Part shown: one piece after another, positions 11,345 to 25,500 of the stretch
Layout: each line of letters starts with the position of its first letter
Numbering within the stretch: position 1 is the stretch's first letter
Assembly: GCF_963662255.1 (NCBI RefSeq)
Contig: NC_085047.1
Location: 107,440,181 to 107,504,180, forward strand
Length of the DNA: 64,000 nucleotides
Direction of reading: 5' to 3'
From: Cinclus cinclus
Lineage: Eukaryota > Chordata > Aves > Passeriformes > Cinclidae
Translations under genes and position numbers: made by a program
Notes under the pieces: model-generated
Databases searched by the model: none
Told to the model about the DNA's origin: nothing
Seen by the model: only the letters and a program-made list of their open reading frames with translations

Positions 11345-12302
11345 AAACTTCACACCTCAGGTTACCACAGTAATTCCAGATTCTTGCCACTGCTACCTGT
11401 GCTGTGATATATCAAATATAATTCCAAGTTCATCTCCAGTTCAGCTCCAAGATGTTCCCACTGAGCCATCACTGGGAGAGCTTCTGGGATAATATGGTTA
11501 AGAAGGAGAATGAAAACCTGTGTCATTGAAATGAGAGAGAGAAGAGCGAGAATATGTGAGTGAAACAGCCCTGCAGACACCAAGGTCAGTGCAGAAGGAG
11601 GGGCAGGAGGTGCTCCAGGTGCCAGAGCTGAGATTCCCCTGCAGCCCTTGGTGCAGACCATGGTGAGGCAGCTGATTCCCTTGCAGCCCATGGAAGATCT
11701 CACTCCAGAGCAGGGAAATGCCCAAAAAAAGCTGTGGCCTGGTGGGAAGTCTGTGCTGGAGCACAGTCCTGGCAGGACCAGTGGCTCCATGGAGAGAGGA
11801 GCCCATGCTGGAGCAGCTTGGCTGGCAGCACCTGTGTCTCCATGATGGAGTAACCTGTTCCCAAACTGCACACCATGGGAATGACCCCATCCTGGGGCAG
11901 GGAAAGAGTGTGAGTAGTCCTTGCTCTGAGGAAGAAGGAGCATCAGAGACAACATGTGATGCACTAATCAGAGCCCCAATTCTCCATCTGCTTGTATCTC
12001 TGGAGGTGGAGATTTAGAGAGCTCAGGAGTACAGAAAAGCCTAGGAAGGAGGGAGCAGTGGAGGGAAGGTGTTTTAAGATTTGGGTTGCCTTCTCATTGC
12101 CCTGCTCTGATTTAATTGGTGAATACAGTTATTTCCTCAAGCTGAGTCTGTTTTGCCCATAAGTGGCAACTGATCTCTCCCTGTACTTATCTTGACCCAT
12201 GAGCCTTTCATTCTATTTTCTTCCCCCCGTCCATCTGAGAAGGGGAGTGACAGAGTAGCTTTGGTGGCCAACTAGTGTTCAGCCAGGGCCGGCTCATGAC
12301 AA
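11345..12302 (+). mobile_element. LTR retroelement fragment, probably solo LTR of an avian endogenous retrovirus
   Basis: A GC-richer block in AT-rich surroundings. It contains CAGCCCTGCAGACACCAAGG, TGGTGAGGCAGCTGATTCCC, several spaced GCTGGAGCA units, and a 3' section with CTCTCCCTGTACTTATCTTG, CCCATGAGCCTTTCATTCTA and GGGGAGTGACAGAGTAGC. The end falls at ...GGCTCATGACA, a CA terminus. I recognise this organisation from interspersed avian LTR elements whose 3' ends resemble class III (ERVL-like) LTRs. The left edge is uncertain and I did not identify target-site duplications. A 200-codon minus-strand open frame lies inside (11362-11964), but it has no recognisable domain. No gag, pol or env remnants are present. 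Confidence 0.65.
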
Positions 12303-15300
12303 AAACACCCTGCGGCTTAAAAGCATTGAAATAAATTATATATTAATGGTGCAGGTGAGAGCTGACCTTGTCAATTTAATCATATTAAAAATTACTTAGA
12401 TAAGCAGCATCATCTTCAAATGCAGATACTTTGCAATCATACTAATCCTTGTGGTTTTTTAAACATATTCACCTGATTAATAATAATCAGAAAAGAAAAA
12501 CGAACACCACTTTCCCATTTTTTTTTTTCCAGTGAGATATAATTGTAAAATGGGCCATATCCCTTCAAACTGATATTTCTTATCTCTTTATAAAGTGACA
12601 CAAAATTATGATGAAAGCCATTTCAGCATTGAACTGTGAAGGGCATGACCAGAGGTCTAGTTTGTGTTTCTAGCCCAATTTACAGAGTTGCTTCTTATTA
12701 ATATATTAATTCAATTTAACTTTAGAACTGATTTAGAAATACTGCAGGGAGAAAAAGAGACACTTTTTTCCCCGCAAAAATTCTACTGCTACTGCATGCT
12801 AACTGTAATGCTTCAGGTTAAACACATAACATTCAACTCTGAGTCCAAAAACATGCACATTGATTTTGCAGCACACGCCACTGAATGCCATGGTAATATA
12901 TTAATATCCATACTGATGTAGCATACAAATGTGAAGACAATACTCAGTCAAGCAACTTTTTAATTCACCTCTACACCGAATAGAATATGGCCTAATGTGA
13001 CACCACTTTTTTTGCAGTTTCTCATAGTTGCAACATTTTGTTCTCTTACCTGCTCTGCAATGCTATAACAGAACAAACAGTGTCAACAATAAGAAAAATT
13101 GCATCCTCCGTCTTCAATTCTTTCCATCTATCACAAAGCAAACTACTCATATAACAGGTCCCAGTATATTAAAAATAACAACATGGCCTAGTTTGTTCAA
13201 ACATAGCCCAGTCTGAAGATTTCAAGGACATAAGTAATACTGATGGATGTATCTTAATATCACAACATTTTTAACTAAAAAAGTGATTTTAATCCAACTC
13301 AATGTGAATACAGTTCTTAATTTTTCCTGTGATATTTAAATCAATTTATTTTGCTTCTTTTAAATTAAAAACAGATTGCTACAACACCTTTATGATTTCA
13401 CAGATTTTCCTGATTATTACAGAACTACCCAGACCCTGGCATAACCCAAGTTATTTCCTATATACCTTCTGTGTATCAAAAACTAGAAAACTTCAGTTTG
13501 CTTTCCTGTGGAACCTATAGCTGTAAAGTGTGATCTCTATTCATTAACTCATTTATTCCAGCAGCACTGGAATAAACACATGCACCTCGGCATCCTGTTT
13601 TCTTTTCAAACATTATATTTAAGCTGTACATATTACGTCTTTTGAAATTTATAGATTTTTATTTGTCAATACTGCCAGACATGGAAAAAAAACATTACAT
13701 AAAAGTAGCAGATTGAAAATATTGAACAAGCTATATATATTGACTCTCTAGTATTGGTCATTTATAGCCTCCCTTTAAGCTACTACAGATATCTCCCATT
13801 CAAGTATTTGAATAATATATAAATATATTTGCATAACCCTTTGTGTTGGAATTTTTATCCATATCTTTTACACTTATTTTTCAAGCAAATTAAAATTTTA
13901 CATATATTATTTTAATCAGAAAATCCTCCTTTTTTCTTTTTCATTTTTTTTTTTCACAGATAGAAGAAACATTTTTGGATACATCTTATTCTGTGAAAAC
14001 TAAAAAATTAGTCACATACCAGACGAAAATAGAAAAACCTATTACTAATATCATTCTGCCTGTTTGTAAGAAAACAATGTCAAAAAGATTTGAACTAGCA
14101 ATCAGTGTACACTGACAACTGCAACTGTAGAAAGTTATAAAGGAATAAACGTATCCTAAGAAATATGAAGCCTACAAAAGTGGCTTCCCAGTTGTGGAAA
14201 ATTACTGTGGTAAGCAAGAGGATGAATCAGTTGAGGCTTGCAATTATTTCTGTACAGGGGCTTCAAGTGCAAAGCAAGTTAAATGGTATTAGGTACCACG
14301 GACAGCTCCACTGAACAATATGCCTGTTATACAGCTTTGCATTGTGGACTTGCAGTACAACAATGGGAACAAACCATCGGTATTGGTACAATGAGATAAG
14401 GGAGACAAAACTAAAATATTGCCTGAGATTTCAGTTAGGTTTAAAGCAGAACAAAATAAACCAAGCCAGCAGAAGCACTCAATTTTCAGGGAGAAAAGGA
14501 AGAAATCTGGTTATAGCAAAAAGTTATTTCCCTGCCCAGTGCTAGAAGGATCATACAGCACAAGGTCAACTGTCCTTAACTTCAGACAGACACAAAAATC
14601 CCTAGCAAATAATTTACCAGAAGATTCAGACATCCAGAATTAATTGTCTACCTGCTGCTTCTCCTCCTCCTGTCTCCATTAAGGCAGCATTTGCCTCAAG
14701 CCTCTGAGGGAGACTAACCCGTGGGAGAATGTCAGTGGCACGGGACAGATGACAAACCAACCATTTGTGAGCAGCGATCACATCATCTTCATTTTTCCTT
14801 TGTATAGATCTTGCTGGACTTTCCCTTGCCTTTAGTATCTCCATCAACTCTAGATTCCTAAGACCTGCAACTTTAGCTATTTTAGTGCTGAGAAGAGGGT
14901 TTCTGTCCCAACTGAGTCATAATAATTTAAGTAGACTGATTCTACTCCCTATAATAACCACTGGGGTGTTTCTTGATCCCTGCTACACTTCATTTTCTTA
15001 GGTATCTTAGCCTATGAATCCATCTTATTTTTTCTTCAGAGCATAACTATAGCACTGGTGTCTGATCTTTTATTAATTCAAATGCTTTCCTAGGCATGCC
15101 AGTGTTGCTACTCAAGGGATATCTGATTTACATACTCCCATAATTTCATTTCTGATTATTAAATTCATCAGCTTGCTTCAAAGTAGTTCATAGTATAAAC
15201 ATAGTAAGACTTTCAGGAACTGATGCTCATTGCATATTTAACATTTTTCTCAGAAAAGCACCACAGTTTCAAAATAGAAATCAATATGTTTATTACAAAG

Positions 15301-16048
15301 TTTTCTTTCAGTGGGAAATATGCATCCCTACAACTTTATCTTTTAGGAGAAGAGAAACAGACTGTTTTAAAACATCAAGAGCTAGAAATAAAAATAAACT
15401 TTTATAGTCAGCTAGGTGCTCTCTGCTGGACAACAATTGACTTGAGTTTGGCTCTTGTCACATCTTCAACCAGAGGTTATACTGAAATTGAAATAACTGT
15501 ATCAAATCTGAGAGAAATATGTGTTGAAAACAGAGGATTTCCAGGCTAACAATGGGGATCCAGAAAACAATTAAGGATGGGGACGCAGGAAACAAGCAAT
15601 TCAGGAAATATCACTTCTTTTTCTAAAGATGTGTCACTATTTCATAGACTTGCTACAAACAGAAACAAAAAAAAAAAAGCCTGAATCTTGTTTTTTATTT
15701 TTTCTTTACTGAAATATTTAATAGGGGTTATGGGTGGATTACTAGACATCTGACCCATAGAAATTTAGGAAGCAGAAATGTGAAGTTGTGTAGTTTTTAA
15801 GATGTTCAGCTTCTCTGAGTGATAGACAGTGAGGGGACTTGGTACTACTCTGAACTAGATTCCAGCAATGTGGCTTTGGGAAAAAAGCCCCCTGTACTTC
15901 TATCAAGTAACACTGCACACGGAAGAGTCATACTTAAGTAAAAATCACAATCCTCTTTGCTTTCTATAGATAACGTATAATGTCTGCAAACTTCCAAGTT
16001 TCTCAGGGTAGAGTGGTGACTGTCCTCTTCTGCATTGGTGTAGGCTCC
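12303..16048. other. Intron 44 sequence with one curious short frame
   Basis: Mostly AT-rich. At 14648-14844 the minus strand has a 66-codon stretch (MEILKARESPARSIQRKN...) ending in GCAG followed by GTAGAC, a donor-like context. It is not dystrophin and I do not recognise it. A 108-codon plus-strand frame at 15223-15549 has random composition. Confidence 0.5.
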
Positions 16049-16552
16049 CCTCATCCTGGGGACAGTTTTGGGCACCACAATATATAAAAGACAAACTATT
16101 AGAGAGCATCAAAAATGCCATGAAGATGGTGAAGGCCTTGAGGTGAAGCTGTGTGAGGAGGGACTGAGGTCCCTTGGTCTGTCCAGCCTGGAGAAGAGAA
16201 AACTGAGGGGAGACGTCATTGCAGCCACAACTTCCTCACGAGGAGAAGAGGAGGGGCTGATATCTTCTCTCTGTGACCAGTGACAAGACTTGAGGGAATG
16301 GTCTGAAGCTCTCCTGTGCCAGGAGAGGTGTAGGCTGGATATTAAAAAAAGGTTCTTCAACCAGAGGGTGGCTGGACACTGAACAGGCTCCCCAGGGCAG
16401 TGGTCATAGCACCAGCCTGACATAGCTCAAGAAACATTCAGAAAACCCTTCAAAAACCATCATGCTGTGCAGGACCAAGAGTGGGACTTGATAATCCTTG
16501 TGGATTAATTCTCCCTTCCACTTCTGACGAAGGGTGTTCTGTGATTTTATAA
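16049..16552 (+). mobile_element. CR1 LINE 3' fragment, about 0.5 kb
   Basis: The copy runs from TGGGGACAGTTTTGGGCACC through GTCCAGCCTGGAGAAGAG, GAGGGGAGACGTCATTGCAG, GTGACCAGTGACAAGACTTG, AAAAGGTTCTTCAACCAGAG and GGCTCCCCAGGGCAGTGG. It ends at GATAATCCTTGTGG with a decayed tail TTCTGTGATTTTATAATTTTA. It is about 500 bp of the CR1 3' region, forward orientation. Confidence 0.93.
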
Positions 16553-19500
16553 TTTTAGTATTTAATTGTAGACAATATTTAATTAAGTAGTTTCCCCTGT
16601 TTAGAGAAGATGAAACAGAATTAACCCACTGCCATTCACAGCTCACTATTATGACATCCAATCACTATCCATATGATCATCTGAGAATGAGAACTATATA
16701 CCAATGCTCTATTAATGCCAAGTTATAGTAACTCTGTTATTTTAATAAAACTTGAATGCAGTTTGTAAAAGTCTTATAATAATAGAAAGACAAATTGATC
16801 TCTGCATTCAAAATTTTTTACAAGGTGTTACACATAGGAAAGCCAATATGTTTTACAAAACCAGTAGTTTTATTTAGGGAATTTTGTGGAATTCCCTTGT
16901 CTTTATTCAAAAATCTCTACATTTATATTTGACATTGAATTCTTAAGCTGGGACATAGTTTCAATCAGCATTAAATTTTGTTTTAAATATGCACCTATTT
17001 TTCAAATACTGCATTTTTAAAATTATAGTATCATCTCAGGTAGCTCTAATTAATATATTTTCTAATAAATGACAAAAGAATGGTACATCCCAAGAAAAAA
17101 CTGGTGTAGGTAAAAACCTATACAACCCCTAAGAAATATCCAAGTGTAAAGTAAGTTTTGCTGAAAAAAAGGAATCTTCTAGTGCACATCAAGCCCTTTT
17201 AAAATAATCTTAAAAATAAGTCCACATATATAATTGATTTTTGTCTGCTTATTTTTTATCTATTCTAAAAATATTACAATAAGAATAAAAAGATGCAAAT
17301 GTCACCAGAATTAATACTATGACAGATATCTAGTCCATATTTAAACAGAACTAATAAAGTTATTTTCTGTGTTGCAGCATCCCTCACAGCAGGAAAAATG
17401 GTTACTATGTAGAAAAATGTATTGCAGCTCAAAATAAATACATTGATTTTTTTGCTGAAGGGAAAAGATCAACGGAATTTTTCAATCACTAAAATTCCAT
17501 TTAAGAAGTTAGATAAAACTAGATATTGCTAATAATTTAATATTTCTGAAGAAAATAGATCCAACATAAATCAGGTGGTTTTTGCAGCCTTCAGACCTGA
17601 TTTTATCCCTTAAAAATGTCAGTAGGTCTAACTGTACTTAGAGTATTTTACCAATGTTTTGGTCAGAATAAAGTGTTTTCAGCAAAATTCTGAGCATGGT
17701 ATTTCTTTAACTCCGCACAATTTTATTTCGTGGTAATTTTAACATTCAAAAAGTATTTTCTTTCAATTCACTGTGCTACCGCACACCTAACACACTTTAT
17801 AGATTGCATAAGATACGCAGAAGTCTGGCCATGAAATTCTAGCATTAATATAAAAAAGGAAAATATTTGTTTGGGTAACAAACCCCCTTCACCATTTTGT
17901 TTTTCTGCAGAATCAGGAGAGGTCACAGGATTGGGTATGCATGCCTCAGAGGATCCACTCTGATAAACAACTTTTCTGGGCATGGAGACAAAAATCAAAT
18001 ACGGGATTCAGTTTGAATCATAGACTGAAAAGGGACACTGAAATCCCATAAGCTCCATTTACACAGGAAAACAGGCTGAAAAGTCTCTCCAAGTCCTCCC
18101 AGTCCAGCAGTGCCAAAAACCACAGGGAATGGAGGGCTTACAGCAGAACCCTGACCCTTGCTCTGTGCTCTGGGAAGTCAGAGGCACTTTATGCACAAGG
18201 CTTAAATTATTGGAGCCACTAGGAAAAACTGATTTATCCACGGTTCACAGCCACTTCTTTGTGGCTTGTCTGCTCTCCACTTTCCAAGAGAGGCAAGGAA
18301 GACTTTTTTTTTTTTTCAGTAATCACCTACTTTGAGTCTGCCTGGAGTTATAGTCTCAAAATAAAACATTATTATGAAGCTAATATCTCAAAATGCTTAC
18401 ACTATCATAATTATTAAATCTGTGGTTCTCATATACATATCCTTGAGCAAAATTAAAGTGTTTTCTTACAACTAATTGCTATATCAGAAAAGAGCAAATC
18501 ATATCAAAGAGATGTAAATACTATTTCTTTGCATAAAGGCAGACAGGAAGCCATGATAAATAACGGTCCATAAAAGTATTCATTAATTTGTACAAAATTA
18601 TGAATTTATTAAAATACATCATCCCAGATAGATGACCAGACATAAAAAAAGGAAACAAAGAGTATAATTAAAAGCAAACTAAATTTGTTGCAATTGCAGA
18701 AAACCTACACCAAGATCAACAAAATATCAGCCCTCAGACAGGAAGAAAGCTGCAGTGAGGTCTTCCAGGGAAAGAAACAGTTGGCTGCAAATGGAGGTGA
18801 AAGTAGTTTGAGCTCACTGAGGTTCTGAATGGTTTCTTCTATGCGAAACTTTCACAAGACAGAATATAAGTCAAAGTATGATTTAGTCACAATTTTCAGA
18901 TGAATGAGATCCCTCTTTTCCTTGTTCTACGTGAAGGGTATAGAACTAAAGAGAATTATGGGAAGTAAAATCATGACAAAACCCAAAATTTTTTTGGTGT
19001 CTCTATTTGGGTTTTGTTCTTTTGTGGGATTTGTTTGCGTGGAGGTTTGTTTTTTTTTTTTTTAATATCCTAGTTCCTGATACTAGTCAAAAGTAGTGCA
19101 TTAGTCCTTAGAAAATCTGCAAAGACTGATGTTACATAATTCATTCTTTCAGTGGTGTATCAAGATATCTATTTGTACGGGTAAATAACCACACAGGACT
19201 GATGGCAGGAGGATACTTCCCAGAAGTGTTGTCAGTGATAACATGCATAATGCAATGAGATTTTAAATGAGAACACAGCTTTTGTAAATAATGTACACTC
19301 TTCAAGACACCCTAGAGACACTAGACAACACAATTCCTCCAGACAGAGATCGTGTTTAAAATACTATTTTTCCTCAGTGTTCCTGATTTCCATTAGAAAC
19401 TTAAGTCAGATAAAAAAGAAAGGGGTTTCAAGTGAAGTGTTTTGAACCCAAGAGGAGGGCATAAGAAATAGATCTATAAATATAAACCAGAAAGGTATCC

Positions 19501-22500
19501 CAAAACAAGAACAGTGTTGCTGACTTCTTTTATTTGAAATGACAATAAATCACTTATACATTTTTTTTAAGAGAAAAAGGGAACTTTTGCTCACAGAAAT
19601 GCACATTCTGTTGTAATTTCTAGACTTACAGGCCCCAGAAAGAGAAGGTGAAAAAAGATTCTGTTCAACCTACTCCTTGAATCACTGTCAATTGTAGTGC
19701 AATTCAGAGATAAGGCTAACAAAAATAGATGAGATGTTTTTCCTGTTTATATAAGTGTCAAGTTTTGAAACATTTGGATAATTCTGAATCAGTAAGAGCT
19801 TATTTGCTAGTGGAAGAAGATGAGTTATCTTTACTTTAGCTGTAAAAAGAAAACATATATTAAATTATAAAACTGTACCCCTATCTCTTCAGTCTTCAAA
19901 TATTATCCTCTCTTTTACACCTCATTTCCACTGTCATACCTTTATTTTGTCTGTCAGGTAGAATAGAAGGATCTTGCCAGGGGAAGTGAGCACAATATGC
20001 TCACAAGTCATAAAAGAATTCTACTATGGCCATACCCTTTCCACTTACTTTCTTGATCCTTATCTTTGCCAAGATTTGAGATGTCTTTTTGTCAGGACTT
20101 CAGCTAAGCTAAAGAAAACACGTAAATGAACCAGATTTTAGAAACAAACCGTTCTTTCCGTTGATCTCAGAGAAAGTTCTAGAAATAGCAGTGAACAAAA
20201 AATTGGGACACAGACGAAAAGCAAGGATCTTTTACAGTCATGACTCATTGTGTTAACACATACACTGTCCTGTTTGGCTCTTTGGGAAAGATGGTTAGAG
20301 TATTTGTGCTGCTCTCTCATTTCCATTACTAGTTTGTACCAAATGTGTCAATGTGTTGGAAAGAAAAGCATACAGTTCTGGAGTTTAAACTACATTTTTC
20401 AGAAATTAACCAGTGATAATCTAGAAGCACATGCACTGTCTTTAAAACAGAGCTAAAACCCCTAAATGCAATAGGCAAAAATTGCCTTAAAGTCATTACT
20501 ATGTTATTTCTTCACTGAAGACCTAGGAAAAGGTTTATAGATGTTTGTTCACACGTATTTAAGAAACAGACTTAGGACTTTTTCCTTTGCTTGTTTTTAC
20601 TGTCTCTAACCTGTTTTCAAAAGGTCTTTTCTAACACTAACTACATTTTCAAATTTCCCTTCTGCTAAAAATAACTTAAAAGTACATTTATATCTGTTTA
20701 ATAAAAGTTCTACGTATGCATGCAATACATAAGGAAGTTTATACTGAAGTAACAAGACATTTATATCATAACTGTGTGTTTGTATTTGGATATAGAAGAA
20801 TGATAAAGTGTTACCATTATTCATATATTTTTCCTGAAGTTTTAAAATGTACATTCCTCCAAATTCAACACATCTCAGAATTACCTTCTTGAATTGAAGT
20901 AATTAAAACTGTAAAAGAGTCTGTATTACTGGCATCTTCTTGTTACCTTTATCTCAATTTTAACCTCTTAAATTTGCTATGAAAATATCCCTTTTCCTAT
21001 TCTCAACAGTTTTGATACATATTGTTAATACATTTCTTAAGAAAAAACAAGGTACATAATTTTTAAGTTGTTTTTTTTTTTTTTAACCCTGGATGCCCTT
21101 TTTATCATTCTGTGGAACGCATCTGATCATTTTGTCTTTATGACCAGGATGTCTTTGAGCCATTCCCATCCATTTTCCTAGTCCTCATTGGATAGCTAGC
21201 ATAAAGCTGTTTTCTGAAAAGCAGCCTAGATGTTAATTATCAAAAATAATTTCAATAAACAACATTAGCTAGCACCAGTTTTCCTAAAACTAGTTTTCCT
21301 AAAAACATTTCCTAAGGTGTCTTAGTAGTCACTTATAAATCTGCTCACAGGTGTTTAAAGAGAGGCAGTGCTTTAAGACAAGCAATCTTCTACTCCTTGA
21401 CTGCACTAACATTTTCAGTGCAGAAAACAACCCCAAAGACTACCACTGACAGAAATGTTTCAAAAATAAGAACAAAGATTTGGGGTGTAGTGTATTACTC
21501 CAGTATTCTGTCCCACAATTTTTCAGACTGACAAGCAGGTCTTTTCTAATTATCTTCTTTTTCTTCTCTTTCATCCCAACACAAAATTTCTTCCCCCAAA
21601 TACCTTTAATTATACAAGAAATCTCTATTACAACCTAATATTGGGATTGAAGAGAGGATGAATAGAATCAAAATATATAAGCTTCTGTCAAATCAACTTC
21701 TGTCAAACATCCACTAGTCTTTCTTGTCTTTACACTTCCTATTTACTGCTGAAATAATATATGTATGGAAGCGGAGTCCCTTGACAGACTAGGGGTAGTC
21801 AGGAGAACCTGCAGTAGCCTGAGTAGGCAGTAGGCACACCACATCACTACTGATCTATTATGTTTAACATGAAAAAAAACAAATTAAGTCATGGTTTGGA
21901 ACTCCCAGGAGCTAGAGGGGATGACAATCTGGTGACAGGTAGAATTAAAACATATGATAATAGCAGGGGGAAGGGGGAGAAATTTATTACTATTATTATT
22001 TTTAATTTTGTTTTGGAACATGGCTGTTTCAGAAGGCGCCTGGTTTTAAAAAGATTAAAAAATGATACATCATTATTTACTAGACTTGGCTGGGAGGACT
22101 TCCTTACACTAAATAACTGCAATATGTGTTAAACAATATCTTGGTTAAAACCTCTCCAGATGACTCTACCAAGCAGCTGTAAAATCAGTCACAGCACAGT
22201 GTAGACACAGACAGCCTAGCTGCAAGTGGACTTTTTCACATTAAGACTCAATAAGAATTTATATTTTTAGACAAAAAAGAAAGAAAGAAAGTTATTTTTT
22301 TTTCCCATGTCTGTGCTATCCCTGTCTTCTAAGATGAGCCCACCTGGAAAATTTTCAGCCCAGTTTATATTTTTATGTGCTTATGCAGGAGAGATACAGC
22401 ATCATCTTTCCTCATTAAAAATAAAATGTTTACATGATGTTTTGGAGTAAAAATTCACCCAATTAATCATAATTTCAAAAAAATCTTGACAGTATTGTAA

Positions 22501-25500
22501 ACCTTATGCATTGTTAAGTCTCACATCTAATGGGCAAATGAGGTTTCAATAAGAACAGAAGCATCGAGGTTTTGTTGTAAAGGAAGCTGTAGTTGAAAGG
22601 TTACATGATTAATGTAGTATCATAGACTTTACATAAAAACAAGATATATTACTGTTTGAGGATCAAGCTAACTTTAAAGACAGGCTTCTTAAGGAAATTT
22701 GACTGTCTTGATAAAATATGATAATGGTTTTAAATTTCAATTTGTCCGTAATGTGGTTTTGGGAAGAGATACTACATAATTCTGATGCTTCCAAATTAAA
22801 TTCTTTGTCACATTCAGGCTTTACCACATAAACATTCACCAGTTCCAAGAAAAAGAACATCCCAAGCCTTTAATCATTGCAAAAAACACAGTACCTTGAC
22901 TTTATATCTTAAAAGTTAAACTGAGTGACATTATAAAAATTAAATTACTTCTTCCTCATTTCCATAATATCCTTTAAAATGCCTTGCCTAGGATGGAGTA
23001 TATGTTCGATTTCTTTATCTTTCTTGATGACCCCTCATGCCTGCAAGTCAGCTCATTTTTCTCTGGTGAAGACTGCACCCTACCAGTGCACGCTCTAAAA
23101 TTTCCATTAAAATCTGGGGCATCATCACTCATTCTTATCTGCAGCAGGCTGCCGAGCACTGTGAGAGCAGCAACTGCAGGAGAACTCATCTCAAAGGACA
23201 ATATATAACACACATCACCATCCAGAAGGGAAGAGAATTCTACCTGCATACTACCTTATCACATCCAGTACACTGGGTATCTTAAAATCACCAGCAGAGG
23301 CGTGGAATGTTGTTAAAAATTATCATGCAATGACAACTCTTACTTAAACAGCAATTTACCAGTAGGCAATTAGCTTCTAGGAGAACATTTTTATTATGTT
23401 CACGTCACAATGAAACAATCTGTCTCATCAACTATTGAATATTTGCTGTATAAAGCATGATTATTCTAAATTAGCATATAACAAGTACCTGTGGGTATTT
23501 AAACTTGTCTATGTGTTTAACCTTCTGGTTTCTAAGCCACTGTTCTTCAAGCAGATTCTTAAACAATTCTCATACCCAAAGTATATGAATACCTTTCTTA
23601 TGTGTTTTGATAGCCGTGCCCATTCCTCTTTACTTTTTCTACTTTGCAGGGATAACTCATATACATAATTTTTATGCCTGTATAAGCACACATTCTGTAA
23701 TACTGCATGTGAACCGCAATCTTGCCATGCTATTTTGCTGGATCACAGGTCTCACATAACTCTCATCTTCACCCCTCATTCTACAACACGATGACCTTGT
23801 ATCCTGAACCCAAACCATTACACGCCTTCAAGTCAGAGATCAATAATTTGATTTTGTATTCCATGGATCTCCTAGGTGGACTTGTGTACAGATTGGAAGA
23901 TGGGCTGCAGTGCTCTGTCTAGCACTGCTTGAACTAGCCTGTTGGCTGTCACGTCTGGGGCTCAGCAGACAACTTTGCCACTGTCCAGGCAAAGGAAAAA
24001 TACAGATCATCTAACTACAGTCAGGTCAGGATCAGACAGTTGTGCATCAAAACGCACCTGAGAGGATTAGCCACTAGCAACTACTGCTAAAAAAGAACTC
24101 AGCACCTACAGAAACCTGACTAGATTGCTGGCTGAACTGACCTGCTCTGGTCATTGGGGTTTTTTCAAGTGTTTGTTGCCACAACCTTGTCTTCATTCTG
24201 TGCCTTAGACACCAACACATGAATTTTTCTGGTGTACCACACAAGCAGCTTGAACTCTTTCTTTACTCATAGGCTTTTGTACCAGGATGGCACAAACACA
24301 TCAATGTCCTTGCTGCTGTATGGCACAAAGTATATTCCAGCTAGGTGCCTGTTTCTTGCAGTGGATGAATATATGCATTGACCAAATAACCCATGAATGA
24401 GTCCTTATTTAAATAATTCAGCGGAGAAAGTTTATTTTATTTCAATTTTGTGGTCTCCTTTGGTCAGAAATACCTGCAACAGCATTTAGCAAAAGAAGCA
24501 ATAAGTCATGGTCAGCTCTGTTTTGTAGTCAAAAAGACAGATGCATAGAAGAGCTGATGTTTGTCCTTCATGTACTAACTTCAAAATACAGCTAATACTG
24601 ATTAGAGTCGATGTCTGTCCTGAATCTAGACCTACTATATATGTAATTGGCCAGACAATCTCAACAGCAGGCTTGTGTTAATTTGGACATTTCACAATGA
24701 GTTTTAGGCTGGACATAAGAAAGGCAGCATTATAAGTGATGAATAAATGATGAATTGCAAACCAAACTTTCATTGACTTGCATAAAAAATAGATCAGAGA
24801 ATAAGATCTTTTCACACTAAAAAGGCTAACAGGACTTTTAAAGTGAAGAAATGTCACTGAGCTTAGAATCTTCAGTGATTCCAGGACAACGTGTTAACTT
24901 TCTGAAAGAGGTAAGAAAAGAATTAAGTTCTCTAATGACTGAAACATGGCACAGACAGAATCTAGGCAAAATTAATCCAGTTTTGCGAGGATTGTGCCTG
25001 CATCATGGCTTTCTCCTTTGTGTAACGGGAGTAAACTGGTGGTGAATATCTCACCAATTTTCATCAGGCTTCCCACACCATTCCCTACTGGTACCACAAT
25101 ACAGATGCTTATGAAGCATGTATGAGTCAACCATTATGCATATGGCAATGAGATATAATTGGCTTAATATTTAAACATACAGGTTACAGGTGAAGTAAAG
25201 AAATTTACAAAATGAAATGCACATCAGCAAATTTACTTGGTTTCAACTGCAATCCACAGAACAGGCTCAAAAATACCAAGCTTTTTTTCTGGAGCTGATT
25301 TCAAAAGTTATCATTGAGCAAGATGAAAATATATTGATTTTTATATTGAGAGACTAACCCCATTAGTGTAATTTCAGCCCCAATCCCTGATCTTTCTGCA
25401 TGGGAGGAGGATGACATGTACTCAAAGGAAAATGATTGGGGTTTAAAAAGCCTAGAAATAAATACTTTAAATTTAGGGAGTACATATACTGTCATGTAAC

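Noticed and set aside
11362..11964. A 200-codon minus-strand open frame, the longest in the window
   Set aside because: It lies wholly inside the LTR-like element, overlaps other frames on both strands, and has a composition set by the GC-rich repeat. No domain is visible.
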